From NCBI RefSeq assembly GCF_022829585.1, contig NZ_JAKSYC010000069.1:62001-126000 (forward strand): a DNA stretch of 64,000 nt. The letters are read 5' to 3'. Within the stretch, counting starts at the first letter, position 1, and each line of letters opens with the position of its first letter. Below the pieces are notes generated by a model that saw only the letters and a list, made by a program, of their open reading frames with translations, was not told where the DNA came from and searched no databases. Position numbers and translations under genes: made by a program. Origin of the DNA: Methylobacterium sp. J-026 (GTDB lineage Bacteria; Pseudomonadota; Alphaproteobacteria; Rhizobiales; Beijerinckiaceae). Shown in pieces: positions 47,007-56,945 of this stretch.

Positions 47007-47990
47007 ATGCTGTCACGGCGCGCGATGCTCGCCGCGGGTCTGCTCGGCGGCCTCGGCTTGCGGGCGGCGCGGGCCGACGCGCCGGTGATCCGCCTCGGGA
47101 GCCTGCCCTTCGGCACGTCGACCTGGGAGGCGGCGGTGATCAAGGCCCGCGGCCTCGACGCCGCCAACGGCTTCCAGCTCGACGCCGTCAAGCTCGCCGG
47201 CAACGACGCCGCGCGGATCGGCTTCATCGGCGGTCAGGTGGACACGATCATCGGCGACCTGCTCTGGGCGGCCCGCCTCGGCAACGACGGGCAGGCGGTG
47301 CGCTTCATCCCCTATTCCACCTCGGAGGGCGCCGTGATGGTGCCGGCCGACAGTCCGATCCGGAGCCTCAAGGACCTCGACGGCAAGCGCCTCGGCGTAG
47401 CCGGCGGGCCCCTCGACAAGAACTGGCTGCTGCTCCGGGCGCAAACCAAGGACGCCGCCGGCATCGATCTGGAGCACGCCGCCGAGATCGCCTACGGCGC
47501 GCCGCCGCTCATCACCCTGAAACTGGAGCAGGGGGCGCTCGACGCGGCGCTGACCTACTGGACCTACTGCGCGCGCCTCGAAGCCAAGAAGTTCCGCCGG
47601 CTCGTCGGCGCCGAGGACATCATGCATGCCCTCGGGGTTGCGGGGGACGTGGCGCTGATCGGCTACCTCTTCCAGGATGCCACCGTGAAGGAGAAGCCCG
47701 ACGCGGTGGCGGGTTTCGCCCGGGCCTCGCGCGCCGCCAAGGACATGCTCGCCCAGGACCCGTCGACCTGGGAGATCGTGCGCCCATTGATGGCCGCGGA
47801 GGACGACGCGACCTTCGAGGCGTTGAAGCGCGATTTCCTGGCCGGGATCCCGCGCCGGCCCGTCGCGGAGGAGCGGGCCGACGCCGAGACGCTCTACGCC
47901 GTGATGGCACGGCTCGGTGGCTCGCGCCTCGTCGGAAAGGGCACCGGCCTGCCCCCCGGCCTCTATTACGACACCGGCCGCAATGGCTGA
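47007..47990 (+). CDS. ABC transporter substrate-binding protein, NitT/TauT type
   Basis: 327 residues. A Tat- or Sec-type signal (MLSRRAMLAAGLLGGLGLRAARA, with twin arginine) precedes an SsuA/NMT1-like fold: VIRLGSLPFGTSTWEAAVIKARGLD, and IRSLKDLDGKRLGVAGGPLDKNW in the second lobe. The ATG at 47007 is preceded by GGGAGAAGGC; another ATG at 46992 would add five residues. It is followed 27 bases later by the permease gene. Substrate unknown; the family takes nitrate, sulphonates, taurine, pyrimidine precursors and others. Confidence 0.85.
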   Translation: MLSRRAMLAAGLLGGLGLRAARADAPVIRLGSLPFGTSTWEAAVIKARGLDAANGFQLDAVKLAGNDAARIGFIGGQVDTIIGDLLWAARLGNDGQAVRFIPYSTSEGAVMVPADSPIRSLKDLDGKRLGVAGGPLDKNWLLLRAQTKDAAGIDLEHAAEIAYGAPPLITLKLEQGALDAALTYWTYCARLEAKKFRRLVGAEDIMHALGVAGDVALIGYLFQDATVKEKPDAVAGFARASRAAKDMLAQDPSTWEIVRPLMAAEDDATFEALKRDFLAGIPRRPVAEERADAETLYAVMARLGGSRLVGKGTGLPPGLYYDTGRNG

Positions 47991-48017
47991 GGCGGCCGGC
48001 TGCCGCGGTCCCGCGAT

Positions 48018-48779
48018 GTGGCTCCAGATCGCCGGAACCGCACGGGCGTGCTGACCCGGATCGCATCCCTGCTGGTGCTCGTCGCCGCGTGGCAGGCCGC
48101 CGCGCTGGAGGCCAAGTCCCGCCTGCTGCCGGCGCCCCTGGCGGTGCTGCGCTTCATCGGGCAGGAGGCCGAGCGCGGCGACCTCCTTCACAATGTCGGC
48201 GTCACCCTGCTGCGGGTGGCGATCTCCTTCGCGGTGGCGATGGCGCTCGGCATCGCCCTGGGGGTGGCGCTCGGCCGCTCGAAGGCCGCCGATTTGACCC
48301 TCGACACGCCGCTCCTCGTGCTGCTCAATACGCCGGCGCTGGTCATCACCGTGCTGGCCTATGTCTGGGTCGGGCTGACCGAGACGGCCGCGATCCTCGC
48401 CGTGGTGCTGAACAAGCTCCCCAACGTCGCGGTGATCGTGCGGGAGGGTGCCCGCAACCTCGATCCCGGCCTCGACGAGATGGCCAAGGTCTACCGGCTG
48501 GACCGGCGCGACTGGGTCGGCGATGTGCTGATCCCCCAGCTCCAGCCCTACATGGTCACCGCCGCGCGCTCGGGCCTGTCGCTCGCCTGGAAGATCGTGC
48601 TGGTGGTGGAGCTGCTCGGCCGCCCCGACGGCGTCGGCTTCGCGATCAACTACTACTTCGTCCAGAGCACCGATGTGGCCGCGATCATCGGCTACAGCCT
48701 CGTCTTCATGGCGGTGATGATCGGTATCGACGTCCTTCTGCTCCAGCGGCTCGAAGCCCATGTCCGCCGTTGGCGCTGA
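48018..48779 (+). CDS. ABC transporter permease, NitT/TauT type
   Basis: 253 residues, GTG start at 48018 (GTG 48048 possible). Six predicted membrane helices. The EAA-type loop contacting the ATPase reads VREGARNLDPGLDEMAKVYRLDRRDWVGDVLIPQLQPYM. The gene end overlaps the ATPase gene by 20 bases, a tight operon arrangement. Confidence 0.88.
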   Translation: MAPDRRNRTGVLTRIASLLVLVAAWQAAALEAKSRLLPAPLAVLRFIGQEAERGDLLHNVGVTLLRVAISFAVAMALGIALGVALGRSKAADLTLDTPLLVLLNTPALVITVLAYVWVGLTETAAILAVVLNKLPNVAVIVREGARNLDPGLDEMAKVYRLDRRDWVGDVLIPQLQPYMVTAARSGLSLAWKIVLVVELLGRPDGVGFAINYYFVQSTDVAAIIGYSLVFMAVMIGIDVLLLQRLEAHVRRWR

Positions 48780-49494
48780 TCCCGTCCTGCGCGTCGCGAT
48801 CGATTCGAAATGGTATCGCCCCCGGGACGGCGAGCCGGTCGAGGCAGTCCGCGACCTCGCCTTCGCGGTCGGGGCCGGCGAGATCGTCTGCCTGATCGGC
48901 CCCTCGGGCGCCGGCAAGACCACGACCCTGCGGATCCTGCTCGGGATCGATCCGGCCTTCGAGGGCCGCGTCGCCGGGGCGGAGGGGGCCGGGATGGTGT
49001 TCCAGGAGCCGCGGCTCCTGCCCTGGCGGAGCGTCGAGCACAATGTCCGCCTCGGCCTGCCGCGGGCACGGCGCGGTCGCGACCTCGACGACCTCTTCGC
49101 GCGGCTCGGGCTGAGCGCGTGGCGCGGCAGCTATCCGAAGGCGCTCTCGCTCGGGATGCAGCGGCGCGTGGCCCTCGCCCGCGCCCTCGCCGACGGCCCG
49201 CGGGTGCTGGTGCTCGACGAGCCCTTCGTGTCCCTCGACGATGCCGCCGCCGCCGAGCTGCGCGCGCTGGTGGTCGACACGGTCGATCGGGCCGGCATGA
49301 GCGTCCTGATGGTGACGCACAACGTCGCCGAGGCGATCGGCATCGCCGATCGGCTGCTCCTCGTCTCGCGCCGGCCCGCCCGCCTAATCGCGGACGTCCC
49401 CCTCGATCGGCCGCGCAAGTCCCGCGACCGCGCCTGGGCGGAGGAGACCCGAGCCGGCCTCGCGGCGCGGCACCCGGACATCATCGCGGTGTAG
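48760..49494 (+). CDS. ABC transporter ATP-binding protein, NitT/TauT type
   Basis: 244 residues. Walker A GPSGAGKTTT at 47-56, Q-loop FQEPRLLPWRSV, signature region LSLGMQRRVALARAL, Walker B VLVLDEPFVSLDD and the H-loop MVTHNVAEA are all present. The signature LSLGM departs from the usual LSGGM/LSGGQ at its third position. It energises the SBP-permease pair upstream. Confidence 0.9.
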   Translation: MSAVGADPVLRVAIDSKWYRPRDGEPVEAVRDLAFAVGAGEIVCLIGPSGAGKTTTLRILLGIDPAFEGRVAGAEGAGMVFQEPRLLPWRSVEHNVRLGLPRARRGRDLDDLFARLGLSAWRGSYPKALSLGMQRRVALARALADGPRVLVLDEPFVSLDDAAAAELRALVVDTVDRAGMSVLMVTHNVAEAIGIADRLLLVSRRPARLIADVPLDRPRKSRDRAWAEETRAGLAARHPDIIAV

Positions 49495-49555
49495 AGGCCC
49501 CGCTCCGGAGGGGGCGCCGGCTCTCGGGAAGCGCCAACGCGCGCGGCGGCGCGGC

Positions 49556-51487
49556 TCAGTTCGCCTTCGCGTCCACGTCCAGCCGGTCGAGCACGGCGGC
49601 CGGGGAGCGCGCCGCCCCGAGATCGATGAAACCGATGCCGGCGGGCTCCTTGGCCCTGGCGTGCAGGACCAGCTTGCCGGGCTTCAGGACGAACTGCCCC
49701 ATGGCGGCGCCGATTCCCTTGGCGGCGGGGCCGTTGCCGAGGATGATCGGCACGCCGAGCAGGCTCGCGGTGACGTATTCCTTGCGCAGCTCCTCCGGCT
49801 TGAGGCTGAGATCCTTCGACTGCGCCGCCAGAAAGCGCTCGAACAGGCCGGCATTCTCCACCGTCAGGTCGAGGTTCTTGGCGCTCCCCGAGAACATCAG
49901 CAGCGTCGCCGCCGGGAGCGTCCCGGACAGCAGTTCGGGTCCGATCCCGCCCAGCGTTCCGGCAAGGCGGACGGTGCCGACATCCCGCCCGGAGAGCACG
50001 ACTTCGCGCACGGACAATTCGCGCGCCATCTCGTCCACGGTCGCGTCAGCCACGAGGTCGAGGTCGAGGTCGCGATAGCCATAGGCCGGCAGCATGCCGA
50101 CGATCGGCTGGCCGGCGAGCAGATCCGCGGGCAGGCTCAGGCCGGACAGGGTCAGGCGGCTGCTGCTCGGCACGCCGTCGCTCGGCGGACCGACGGCGAG
50201 GGTCGCGACGCGCAGGGCGATCCGGCGCGACGGGTGCGGAGCGACCGTGACCGCGAGGGGATCGCCGGCCCGCGGCTCCGGGGCCTTGGGATCGCCGAGC
50301 CTCCCGACGACCGGCCGGTTCGGCTCAAGGGCCGGGCCGCGACCGGGCAGCCGTCCGTCCCGCGGGGGAACGCGGTCGGCTTCGGCCTCCGGGGGGAGTT
50401 CGATCGACAGGTCGTTGAGGCTGAGGTCGCCGACCTGCGGCGTGAGGCGGCGCATCTCCGCGTCGGACAGGCCGGCCGCGGGGCCGGGTTCGGCGGCGAT
50501 GGCCTGCAAGGCCGCCACCGTGGGGGCCAGCGAGGTCCCGCGGAGGGTGAGGCGACCGATCCGGGCTCGCAGGCTGCCCCGGGTCAGCGCCAGATCCTCG
50601 AGCCGCGTGCCGGCCTCCGGCCCCGACGACGCGTAGGCGACCCGGCGGATCTCGAACAGGAGGGGGCCCTTCGGGTCGGCATCGCTGACGCTCAAGCCCT
50701 GCATCTCCAGGCTCCCGAGCGTCGTCGCGTCGATCAGGTCCGCAGCGGCGCCCGCGAAGGCGCGGCGGTCGTTCGGCTCCGCGAAGCCCGCACCCACGAT
50801 GGCGAAGGCGCCGTTCCAGCCGTCCGGGATCTGCCGGCCGCCGAGATCGCGTCCGTTCAGACTCGTGATCTTCACGGTGGTCCCGCGCGCGTCCGAATAG
50901 GTGACGTCCGACACCTGGATCGTGCCGTAGACCCGCTGGACCGGTCCCTTGCCGTCCCCCGGGACGGTGTAGAGGCGGCTGAGAGCCGCGAGGTCGAGGT
51001 CGGTCGCCCGCACGGCCCCGTAGGTGCCCGAGCCACGGTTCGGCCCGGAGACCACGCTGACGGTCGCGCCCGCGGCCGTCAGTTCGCCGACGCGGCCCGC
51101 CCGGACGTCCCGGGCGACGACGTCGCGGTAGGTGACGGTCTGGCGGTTCTCCCCGGGCCCGGCATTCTCGGAGGTGAGGACCGGAACGGTCAGGCTTCCG
51201 GCATCGAGCCGCGCCAGGCGCTCGTTCCACGGGACCGCGGAGTCGGGCCGGAGGATCGCTTCGAGATCCTCCTTCGACAGGCGCGTCCCGCTCGCCGTCA
51301 GCTTGGGCGCCTTGAGCAGCGTGCCCCCGAGGGGCAGAACCACGTCGGTGACCGTCACGTCCTGAACGGCGGCGGCGCCCTCCTGCGCGGCGAGCAGCCC
51401 GGGGCAGGCGGCGAGGCCGAGCAGCACCGACACCCCGGCCGCCGCCAGGGCCGACCGGAGGCGGGATCGAGCCTTCGGGTGGATCAT
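49556..51487 (-). CDS. Large exported protein of unknown family
   Basis: 643 residues from the ATG at 51487. A signal peptide is present (about 1-34: RSALAAAGVSVLLGLAAC then AQEG). The mature part is rich in short beta-like repeats of the form [L/V]xxLxLxxLSIxL and has several DLSLNDLSI-, LRLTLSGLSLPAD-like strands, resembling AsmA/DUF748-type membrane-lipid trafficking or beta-solenoid proteins only loosely. A Pro/Arg-rich insert (about 405-440) interrupts it. The C-terminus ends in a beta-like LVLHARAKEPAGIGFIDLGA segment. No family is recognised with confidence; it stands alone between the ABC importer and erpA. Confidence 0.7.
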   Translation of the reverse strand: MIHPKARSRLRSALAAAGVSVLLGLAACPGLLAAQEGAAAVQDVTVTDVVLPLGGTLLKAPKLTASGTRLSKEDLEAILRPDSAVPWNERLARLDAGSLTVPVLTSENAGPGENRQTVTYRDVVARDVRAGRVGELTAAGATVSVVSGPNRGSGTYGAVRATDLDLAALSRLYTVPGDGKGPVQRVYGTIQVSDVTYSDARGTTVKITSLNGRDLGGRQIPDGWNGAFAIVGAGFAEPNDRRAFAGAAADLIDATTLGSLEMQGLSVSDADPKGPLLFEIRRVAYASSGPEAGTRLEDLALTRGSLRARIGRLTLRGTSLAPTVAALQAIAAEPGPAAGLSDAEMRRLTPQVGDLSLNDLSIELPPEAEADRVPPRDGRLPGRGPALEPNRPVVGRLGDPKAPEPRAGDPLAVTVAPHPSRRIALRVATLAVGPPSDGVPSSSRLTLSGLSLPADLLAGQPIVGMLPAYGYRDLDLDLVADATVDEMARELSVREVVLSGRDVGTVRLAGTLGGIGPELLSGTLPAATLLMFSGSAKNLDLTVENAGLFERFLAAQSKDLSLKPEELRKEYVTASLLGVPIILGNGPAAKGIGAAMGQFVLKPGKLVLHARAKEPAGIGFIDLGAARSPAAVLDRLDVDAKAN

Positions 51488-51659
51488 GGCAGGGTCCGGA
51501 CCTGAGCTCTCGGGCGAAGCCCGTAGGCCTGCCGCGTTTTCCCGGGCGAGGCAATCGCACGCGCCAGCGCAGGGCGTCGCGCCGCCACGAGTGTCGTAAG
51601 GGAGCAACGGCCGGCGGCGCGCGCCGGAGCGGACGCGGCGCCGGAGGCGGGCGGTCGCC

Positions 51660-51986
51660 CTACAGCGAGAACGAGGTGCCGCAGCCGCAGGAGGCCGTGG
51701 CGAGCGGGTTCTCGATCTTGAACGACTGGCCGATCAGGTCGTTCACGAAATCGATGATCGAGCCGTTCATGTATTCCAGGGAGACCGGGTCGACGATCAC
51801 CGTGGCGCCGTTGCGCTCGATCGCGATGTCCTGGGCCTCGCGGCTCCGGACGATGTCGAAGGCGTAGGAGAAGCCCGAGCAGCCGCCGCCGTTGACGCTG
51901 ATCCGCAGGGACGAGCCGGAGGGCTCGGAGACCATGATCTCGTTGATGCGCTTGGCGGCGCGGTCGGTCAGGATGATTTCAGCCAT
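51660..51986 (-). CDS. erpA: Iron-sulphur cluster insertion protein ErpA (A-type carrier)
   Basis: 108 residues from the ATG at 51986. A-type carrier with the three cluster cysteines in GGGCSGFSY and the C-terminal SCGCGTSFS. LRISVNGGGCSGFSYAFDI is the classic block. It receives a cluster from the scaffold and passes it to apo-proteins in the cytoplasm. It diverges from dgt across 154 bases, a conserved Rhizobiales arrangement. An upstream in-frame ATG at 52022 is disfavoured. Confidence 0.93.
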   Translation of the reverse strand: MAEIILTDRAAKRINEIMVSEPSGSSLRISVNGGGCSGFSYAFDIVRSREAQDIAIERNGATVIVDPVSLEYMNGSIIDFVNDLIGQSFKIENPLATASCGCGTSFSL

Positions 51987-52140
51987 CGGTCTCTGGCCAC
52001 GCATTCGTTCGGTGGACGCCACCGCCGGGCCGTTGCCCTGGACGTCATGACCGACAAGATATGGGTCCTGAGCCTGCGCCGCAACGCGTCGGGTGGGGGA
52101 GGGGTCATGATCGGGATGCGCGACACAGCGGGCGGATGCC

Positions 52141-53388
52141 GTGCGGGCTAACGGCGAGCGTTGGCGCGCGCCCTACGCCACGGATCCGGCCCGGACCCGC
52201 GGACGCCTGATCCCGGAGGAGGCCTCGCCAACCCGGAGCGACTTCCAGCGCGACCGCGACCGGATCATCCACTCCACGGCGTTCCGGCGGCTGAAGCACA
52301 AGACCCAGGTCTTCGTGCATCACGAGGGCGACCATTACCGGACCCGGCTGACCCACACCCTGGAGGTCAGCCAGATCGGCCGGGCCCTGGCCCGGGCGCT
52401 GGGGCTCGACGAGGATCTCGCCGAGGCGCTGGCGCTCAGCCACGACCTCGGCCACACCTGTTTCGGCCATACCGGCGAGGACGCCCTCGACGCCTGCATG
52501 GCCGCCCATGGCGGGTTCGACCACAATGCCCAGACCCTGCGGATCGTCACGCGCCTGGAGCGGCGCTACGCCGGGTTCGACGGGCTCAACCTCGCCTGGG
52601 AGACCCTGGAGGGGCTGGTCAAGCACAACGGCCCGCTGCTCGATGCCGACGGCCGGCCGACGCCGCGCTACGCCGACCGGGGCATCCCGGCGGCGATCCT
52701 GGAATACGACGCGCTGAACCCCCTCGACCTGTGGAGCCAGGCCGGTCCCGAGGCGCAGGCCGCCGCGCTCGCCGACGACATCGCCTACGCGGCCCACGAC
52801 CTCGACGACGGCCTGCGCGCCGGCCTGTTCGAGATCCCGGAATTGCGGGAGGTCCCGTTCCTGGCCGAACTCCTGGACGAGATCGACCGGCTCCACCCGG
52901 ACCTGGAGCCGTCCCGCCAGATCCACGAGCTGGCGCGGCGCGTGATCACGCGCTTCGTCGAGGACGTGATCCGCGAGGGCGGCCGCCGGATCGCCGCGCT
53001 CGAACCCCGCAGCGTCGCGGATATCCGCCGGGCGGGTGACCCGGTGATCGCGTTCTCGCCGGAGATCGCCGCGGCGGATGCGGACATCATGCGCTTCCTC
53101 TGGCGGCGGATGTACCGGCATCCCGGGGTGGTGGCCGTGCGCAAGAAGGCCGAAATCATCGTCAACGACCTGTTCGCGCGTTTCACCGCGGACCCGGCGC
53201 GGATGCCCGAGGAGTGGAGCGCCGGCCTCGACGGCGCGGGGCCGGCGCGCATCGCCCGCCGGGTCGCCGACTACATCGCCGGCATGACCGACACCTACGC
53301 GGTGCTGGCGCATCGCAAGCTCCACGACACGACCCCGGACCTGCACTGGGCGTTGCCGAGCCGGGGATTGCCCCTCGCCGAGCCCTGA
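52141..53388 (+). CDS. dgt: dGTP triphosphohydrolase (dGTPase-like HD protein)
   Basis: 415 residues, GTG start. Metal motifs of the HD fold are [19 protein letters not shown] (first His), [18 protein letters not shown] (HD) and the later [16 protein letters not shown] (Asp). It hydrolyses dGTP and possibly other dNTPs to nucleoside and tripolyphosphate, lowering pools. The N-terminal [26 protein letters not shown] is diagnostic. The group-I short form without the C-terminal extension of E. coli Dgt is typical of alphaproteobacteria. Confidence 0.92.
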   Translation: MRANGERWRAPYATDPARTRGRLIPEEASPTRSDFQRDRDRIIHSTAFRRLKHKTQVFVHHEGDHYRTRLTHTLEVSQIGRALARALGLDEDLAEALALSHDLGHTCFGHTGEDALDACMAAHGGFDHNAQTLRIVTRLERRYAGFDGLNLAWETLEGLVKHNGPLLDADGRPTPRYADRGIPAAILEYDALNPLDLWSQAGPEAQAAALADDIAYAAHDLDDGLRAGLFEIPELREVPFLAELLDEIDRLHPDLEPSRQIHELARRVITRFVEDVIREGGRRIAALEPRSVADIRRAGDPVIAFSPEIAAADADIMRFLWRRMYRHPGVVAVRKKAEIIVNDLFARFTADPARMPEEWSAGLDGAGPARIARRVADYIAGMTDTYAVLAHRKLHDTTPDLHWALPSRGLPLAEP

Positions 53389-53500
53389 GCGGCGTCCCAC
53401 CGGTGCCGTGACACCCTATCGCCCCCTTGCTAGACGGCCCCGGCGGGCGCAGGCCGGACGGGCCGGGCGACGCGATTGCGCGCGAGCGAGACCGAGACCG

Positions 53501-55252
53501 ATGAACATTTTCGCCCTGTTCGAGGCGCGCGTGCGCGAGGCCGTGGAGGCGCTGACGCGCGCCGGCCAGCTGCCCGAGGGCCTCGATCTCGGCCGCGTGG
53601 TCGTCGAGCCGCCGCGCGACCCGTCGCATGGCGACCTCGCCACGAACGCCGCCCTAGTCCTGGCCAAGGAGGCCCGGACCAACCCGAAGGCGCTGGGCGA
53701 GGCCCTGGCGGCGGAGCTGCGCGGCGATCCGCGGGTCGTCGAGGCCAGCGTCGCCGGCCCCGGCTTCATCAACCTGCGCCTCGCGCCGGCGATCTTTCAC
53801 GCGGTCCTGCGCAGCGCCCTCTCGGAGCCGGAGGCGTTCGGCCGGGCGCGGATGCAGGGCGGCGCGATCAACGTCGAGTACGTCTCGGCCAATCCCACCG
53901 GACCGATGCATGTCGGCCACGGCCGCGGCGCCGTGTTCGGCGACGCCCTATGCAATCTCCTAGTGGCCGCCGGCCGGACGGTGACCCGGGAGTATTACAT
54001 CAACGACGCGGGCGCCCAGGTCGACGTGCTCGCCCGCTCGGCCTTCCAGCGCTACCGCGAGGCGCTTGGCGAGCCCTTCGCCATCGGCGAGGGCCTGTAT
54101 CCCGGCGACTATCTCAAGCCCGTGGGCGTGACGCTGGCGGAGGCCCATGGCCGCAGCCTGCTCGATCAGCCCGAGGCCGCGTGGCTGCCTCTGGTGCGCG
54201 AGACCGCGCTCGGCATGATGATGGACATGATCCGGTCCGATCTCGCGGCGATCGGGATCCGGCACGACGTGTTCTTCTCCGAGCGGACGCTCCAGCAGAG
54301 CGGCGCCGTGAAGGCGCTCCTTCAGGAACTGCGCGAACGCGGGCTCGTCTACGAGGGGCGTCTGCCGCCGCCCAAGGGCCAGCTCCCCGACGATTGGGAG
54401 GACCGCGAGCAGACGCTGTTCCGCACCAAGGAGTTCGGGGACGACAGCGACCGGCCGCTGCTCAAGTCCGACGGGTCCTACACCTACTTCGCCTCCGACA
54501 TCGCCTATCACCGGGCCAAGTACCTGGCGGGCGCCACCGAGCTCATCGACGTGCTGGGCGCCGACCACGGCGGCTACGTGAAGCGCATGCAGGCCGCCGT
54601 GAAGGCCGTGAGCGACGGCAAGGCGACCCTCGACGTCAAGCTCTGCCAGCTGGTGCGGCTGTTGCGCGCAGGCGAGCCGGTGAAGATGTCGAAGCGGGCC
54701 GGCGAGTTCGTGACCCTGCGGGACGTCATCGACGAGGTCGGGCGCGACGCGATCCGCTTCATGATGCTCTACCGCAAGAACGACGCGACCCTGGACTTCG
54801 ACCTTGCCAAGGTCGTCGAGCAGTCGAAGGACAATCCGGTCTTCTACGTGCAGTACGCCCACGCCCGGGTGCGTTCGGTCCAGCGTCAGGCCCGCGAGGC
54901 TTTCCCCGCGGCCGACCTGTCCGGCCCGGCCCTGCTCGCCGAGGCGGATCTCGGCCTGCTCACTGATTCGGGGGAGGGCGAGATGATGCGGCTCATCGCC
55001 CAGTACCCGCGGGTGCTCGAATCCGCCGCCGCCGCGCATGAACCGCACCGGATCGCGTTCCATCTCTATGAGACCGCCTCGGCGCTCCATAGTTTCTGGA
55101 ACAAGGGCAAAGACTTGCCGCAATTACGGTTTGTTAATGCAACCGATCGAAAGTCGACCTGGGCCCGGCTGGCGCTCGCCGAAGCTCTGCGGAGCACGCT
55201 TGCCGCGGGCCTCGCGGTGCTCGGTGTGACCGCGCCGGACGAGATGCGATGA
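53501..55252 (+). CDS. argS: Arginyl-tRNA synthetase
   Basis: 583 residues. Class I motifs are visible: HVGH at His137 ([13 protein letters not shown]) and KMSK at Lys395 ([14 protein letters not shown]). The N-terminal Add-1 domain contains [15 protein letters not shown], typical of ArgRS, and the DALR anticodon domain ends the protein. ATG at 53501. It heads the argS-SPOR-nagZ-tat block conserved in Rhizobiales; the SPOR gene begins 51 bases downstream. Confidence 0.96.
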   Translation: MNIFALFEARVREAVEALTRAGQLPEGLDLGRVVVEPPRDPSHGDLATNAALVLAKEARTNPKALGEALAAELRGDPRVVEASVAGPGFINLRLAPAIFHAVLRSALSEPEAFGRARMQGGAINVEYVSANPTGPMHVGHGRGAVFGDALCNLLVAAGRTVTREYYINDAGAQVDVLARSAFQRYREALGEPFAIGEGLYPGDYLKPVGVTLAEAHGRSLLDQPEAAWLPLVRETALGMMMDMIRSDLAAIGIRHDVFFSERTLQQSGAVKALLQELRERGLVYEGRLPPPKGQLPDDWEDREQTLFRTKEFGDDSDRPLLKSDGSYTYFASDIAYHRAKYLAGATELIDVLGADHGGYVKRMQAAVKAVSDGKATLDVKLCQLVRLLRAGEPVKMSKRAGEFVTLRDVIDEVGRDAIRFMMLYRKNDATLDFDLAKVVEQSKDNPVFYVQYAHARVRSVQRQAREAFPAADLSGPALLAEADLGLLTDSGEGEMMRLIAQYPRVLESAAAAHEPHRIAFHLYETASALHSFWNKGKDLPQLRFVNATDRKSTWARLALAEALRSTLAAGLAVLGVTAPDEMR

Positions 55253-55303
55253 CGGACCCGAGACCATCGGGCCTGTGACCGGCGCTGATGTGAGGATGCT
55301 GCC

Positions 55304-56665
55304 ATGACGAACGCTTCGCGCGCTCAGGTCGATCTGGACGCCCTCGCGCGCGATCTGCGTCACGATACGACACGCGGATCGCAGGACGGGGCCAAGCCCG
55401 ATCCGCTGGCCGAACTGGCCCGGATCGTCGGGCAGGACGACCCGTTCCGCGCCCTGCTGGCGGCCCGCGATCAGATGCGCGCGGTGGCGCCCGCGCCGCC
55501 GCAGGCGGGCTGGAACGGCCGGGTCGAGCCGAGCTTCGCCCCCGAGCCGGCCAAGCCGAATCCGGCCGACGCCTTCGACCAATACCTCGCCTCTGTGGAG
55601 CGTGACACGCATCACGAGGAGGCCCCGTACGGCGCCGGGGCCGATGCGGCCGAGCAAGGTGCCGAGGACGGCTACACGGAGGACCGCCCGCTCCGGCGCG
55701 TGAACCCGCGCCGGCGACTCGTCTCAGTGGGGGCCGGCATCGCCGTCGTGGCGGTCGCCGTCACGGGGGCGCTGACCTACAAGGGCCTGCACAGTTCGAC
55801 CCCCGGCGGCGTGCCGGTGGTCCAGGCCGATGCGACGCCCCTTAAGGTTGCGCCCAAGGTCGCCGACGGTGTCGAGATCCCGGATCAGAACCGGCAGATC
55901 TACGATCCGAAGGGCAAGAAGGACGGCCAGATCAAGATCGTCAATCGCGAGGAGCAGCCCCTCGACGTGGCCGAGGCGGCGCGCGCCGCCCAGGGTCCCG
56001 CACCGGCCGGAACCAGCCAGGGCGGCACCACGCCGGGCAACGGCCCGTTCGAGGCGTTCGGCGAGCCCCGCCGGGTCCGGACCGTCGCGGTGAAACCCGA
56101 GGCGCCGCCCGCGCCCCCGGCCCGGGAGGCGCAGGCCGATGCCGGCCCGAGCCCGATCCCCACCATGGTTCTGCCCACCGACGAACCGCCCGCACCGCCC
56201 GCCGCCAAGACCAGGCCGGTCCGCCAGGCCGCGGCCGCCCTGGCGCCCGCGACGCCCGCTTCCGTGGAGGCGCCGCCGGCCCCGACGCCGGTCGAGGCGC
56301 CGCCGCCCCGGCCCGTGGCCGTCAAGCCCGCGCCGAAGGCGGTTCAGCGGGTCGCCAGCGCGGCCCCGGATACGACCGCCAGCACCACGACCTCCGACGA
56401 TGCCGGCCTGAGAAGCGGCCCCGTGGGCGGCTTCTCGGTGCAGCTCGGCGTGCGCGGCTCGGCCGCGGAGGCGCGGGCGGCCTTGCATCAGATGCAGGGC
56501 AAGTACAGCGAGCTCGCCGGCAAGCCCGAACTCATCCGGCAGGCGGAGGTCAACGGCAAGACCATCTTCCGCGTCCGCGTCGGGCCGCTGGAGAAGGCCG
56601 AGGCGTCCAGCCTGTGCAGCACACTGCAAAGCGCAGGCGGCCAATGCTTCGTGGCCAAGAACTGA
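55304..56665 (+). CDS. SPOR-domain membrane protein
   Basis: 453 residues. A cytoplasmic Ala/Pro-rich N-terminus (about 1-140) is followed by one membrane helix (about 143-162, VSVGAGIAVVAVAVTGALTY). A long Pro/Ala-rich periplasmic linker leads to a C-terminal SPOR domain (about 375-452: GGFSVQLGVRGSAAEARAAL ... IFRVRVGPLEKAEA). SPOR domains bind denuded peptidoglycan at septa, and the placement before nagZ fits a cell-wall role. The linker is repetitive and its length would vary between strains. Confidence 0.9.
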   Translation: MTNASRAQVDLDALARDLRHDTTRGSQDGAKPDPLAELARIVGQDDPFRALLAARDQMRAVAPAPPQAGWNGRVEPSFAPEPAKPNPADAFDQYLASVERDTHHEEAPYGAGADAAEQGAEDGYTEDRPLRRVNPRRRLVSVGAGIAVVAVAVTGALTYKGLHSSTPGGVPVVQADATPLKVAPKVADGVEIPDQNRQIYDPKGKKDGQIKIVNREEQPLDVAEAARAAQGPAPAGTSQGGTTPGNGPFEAFGEPRRVRTVAVKPEAPPAPPAREAQADAGPSPIPTMVLPTDEPPAPPAAKTRPVRQAAAALAPATPASVEAPPAPTPVEAPPPRPVAVKPAPKAVQRVASAAPDTTASTTTSDDAGLRSGPVGGFSVQLGVRGSAAEARAALHQMQGKYSELAGKPELIRQAEVNGKTIFRVRVGPLEKAEASSLCSTLQSAGGQCFVAKN

Positions 56666-56945
56666 GCCGCTGAATCCACCTCCCGGCCGGTCACGGCGGT
56701 GACGGCCCCGGAGCGAGCGACGGGCTGATCGGCGGGGGCCTCGACCCGCCGGTTCGCCCCCGCGCAGCCGCCGATGGCGAGTCCCGGCGGCAACACAGGC
56801 CCGCCACGAACCGGGACGGCCGCCCCGCGCCGCCGATTCGTCTTGCCGGCTCCCCGTTCCCGCCCGACTCTGCGCGCATCGATTCGGCCCGCCCGAAACC
56901 GTCTTCGCTACGCGTGCATCCCCGAGTAGTCCCCGAGACGTCCCG

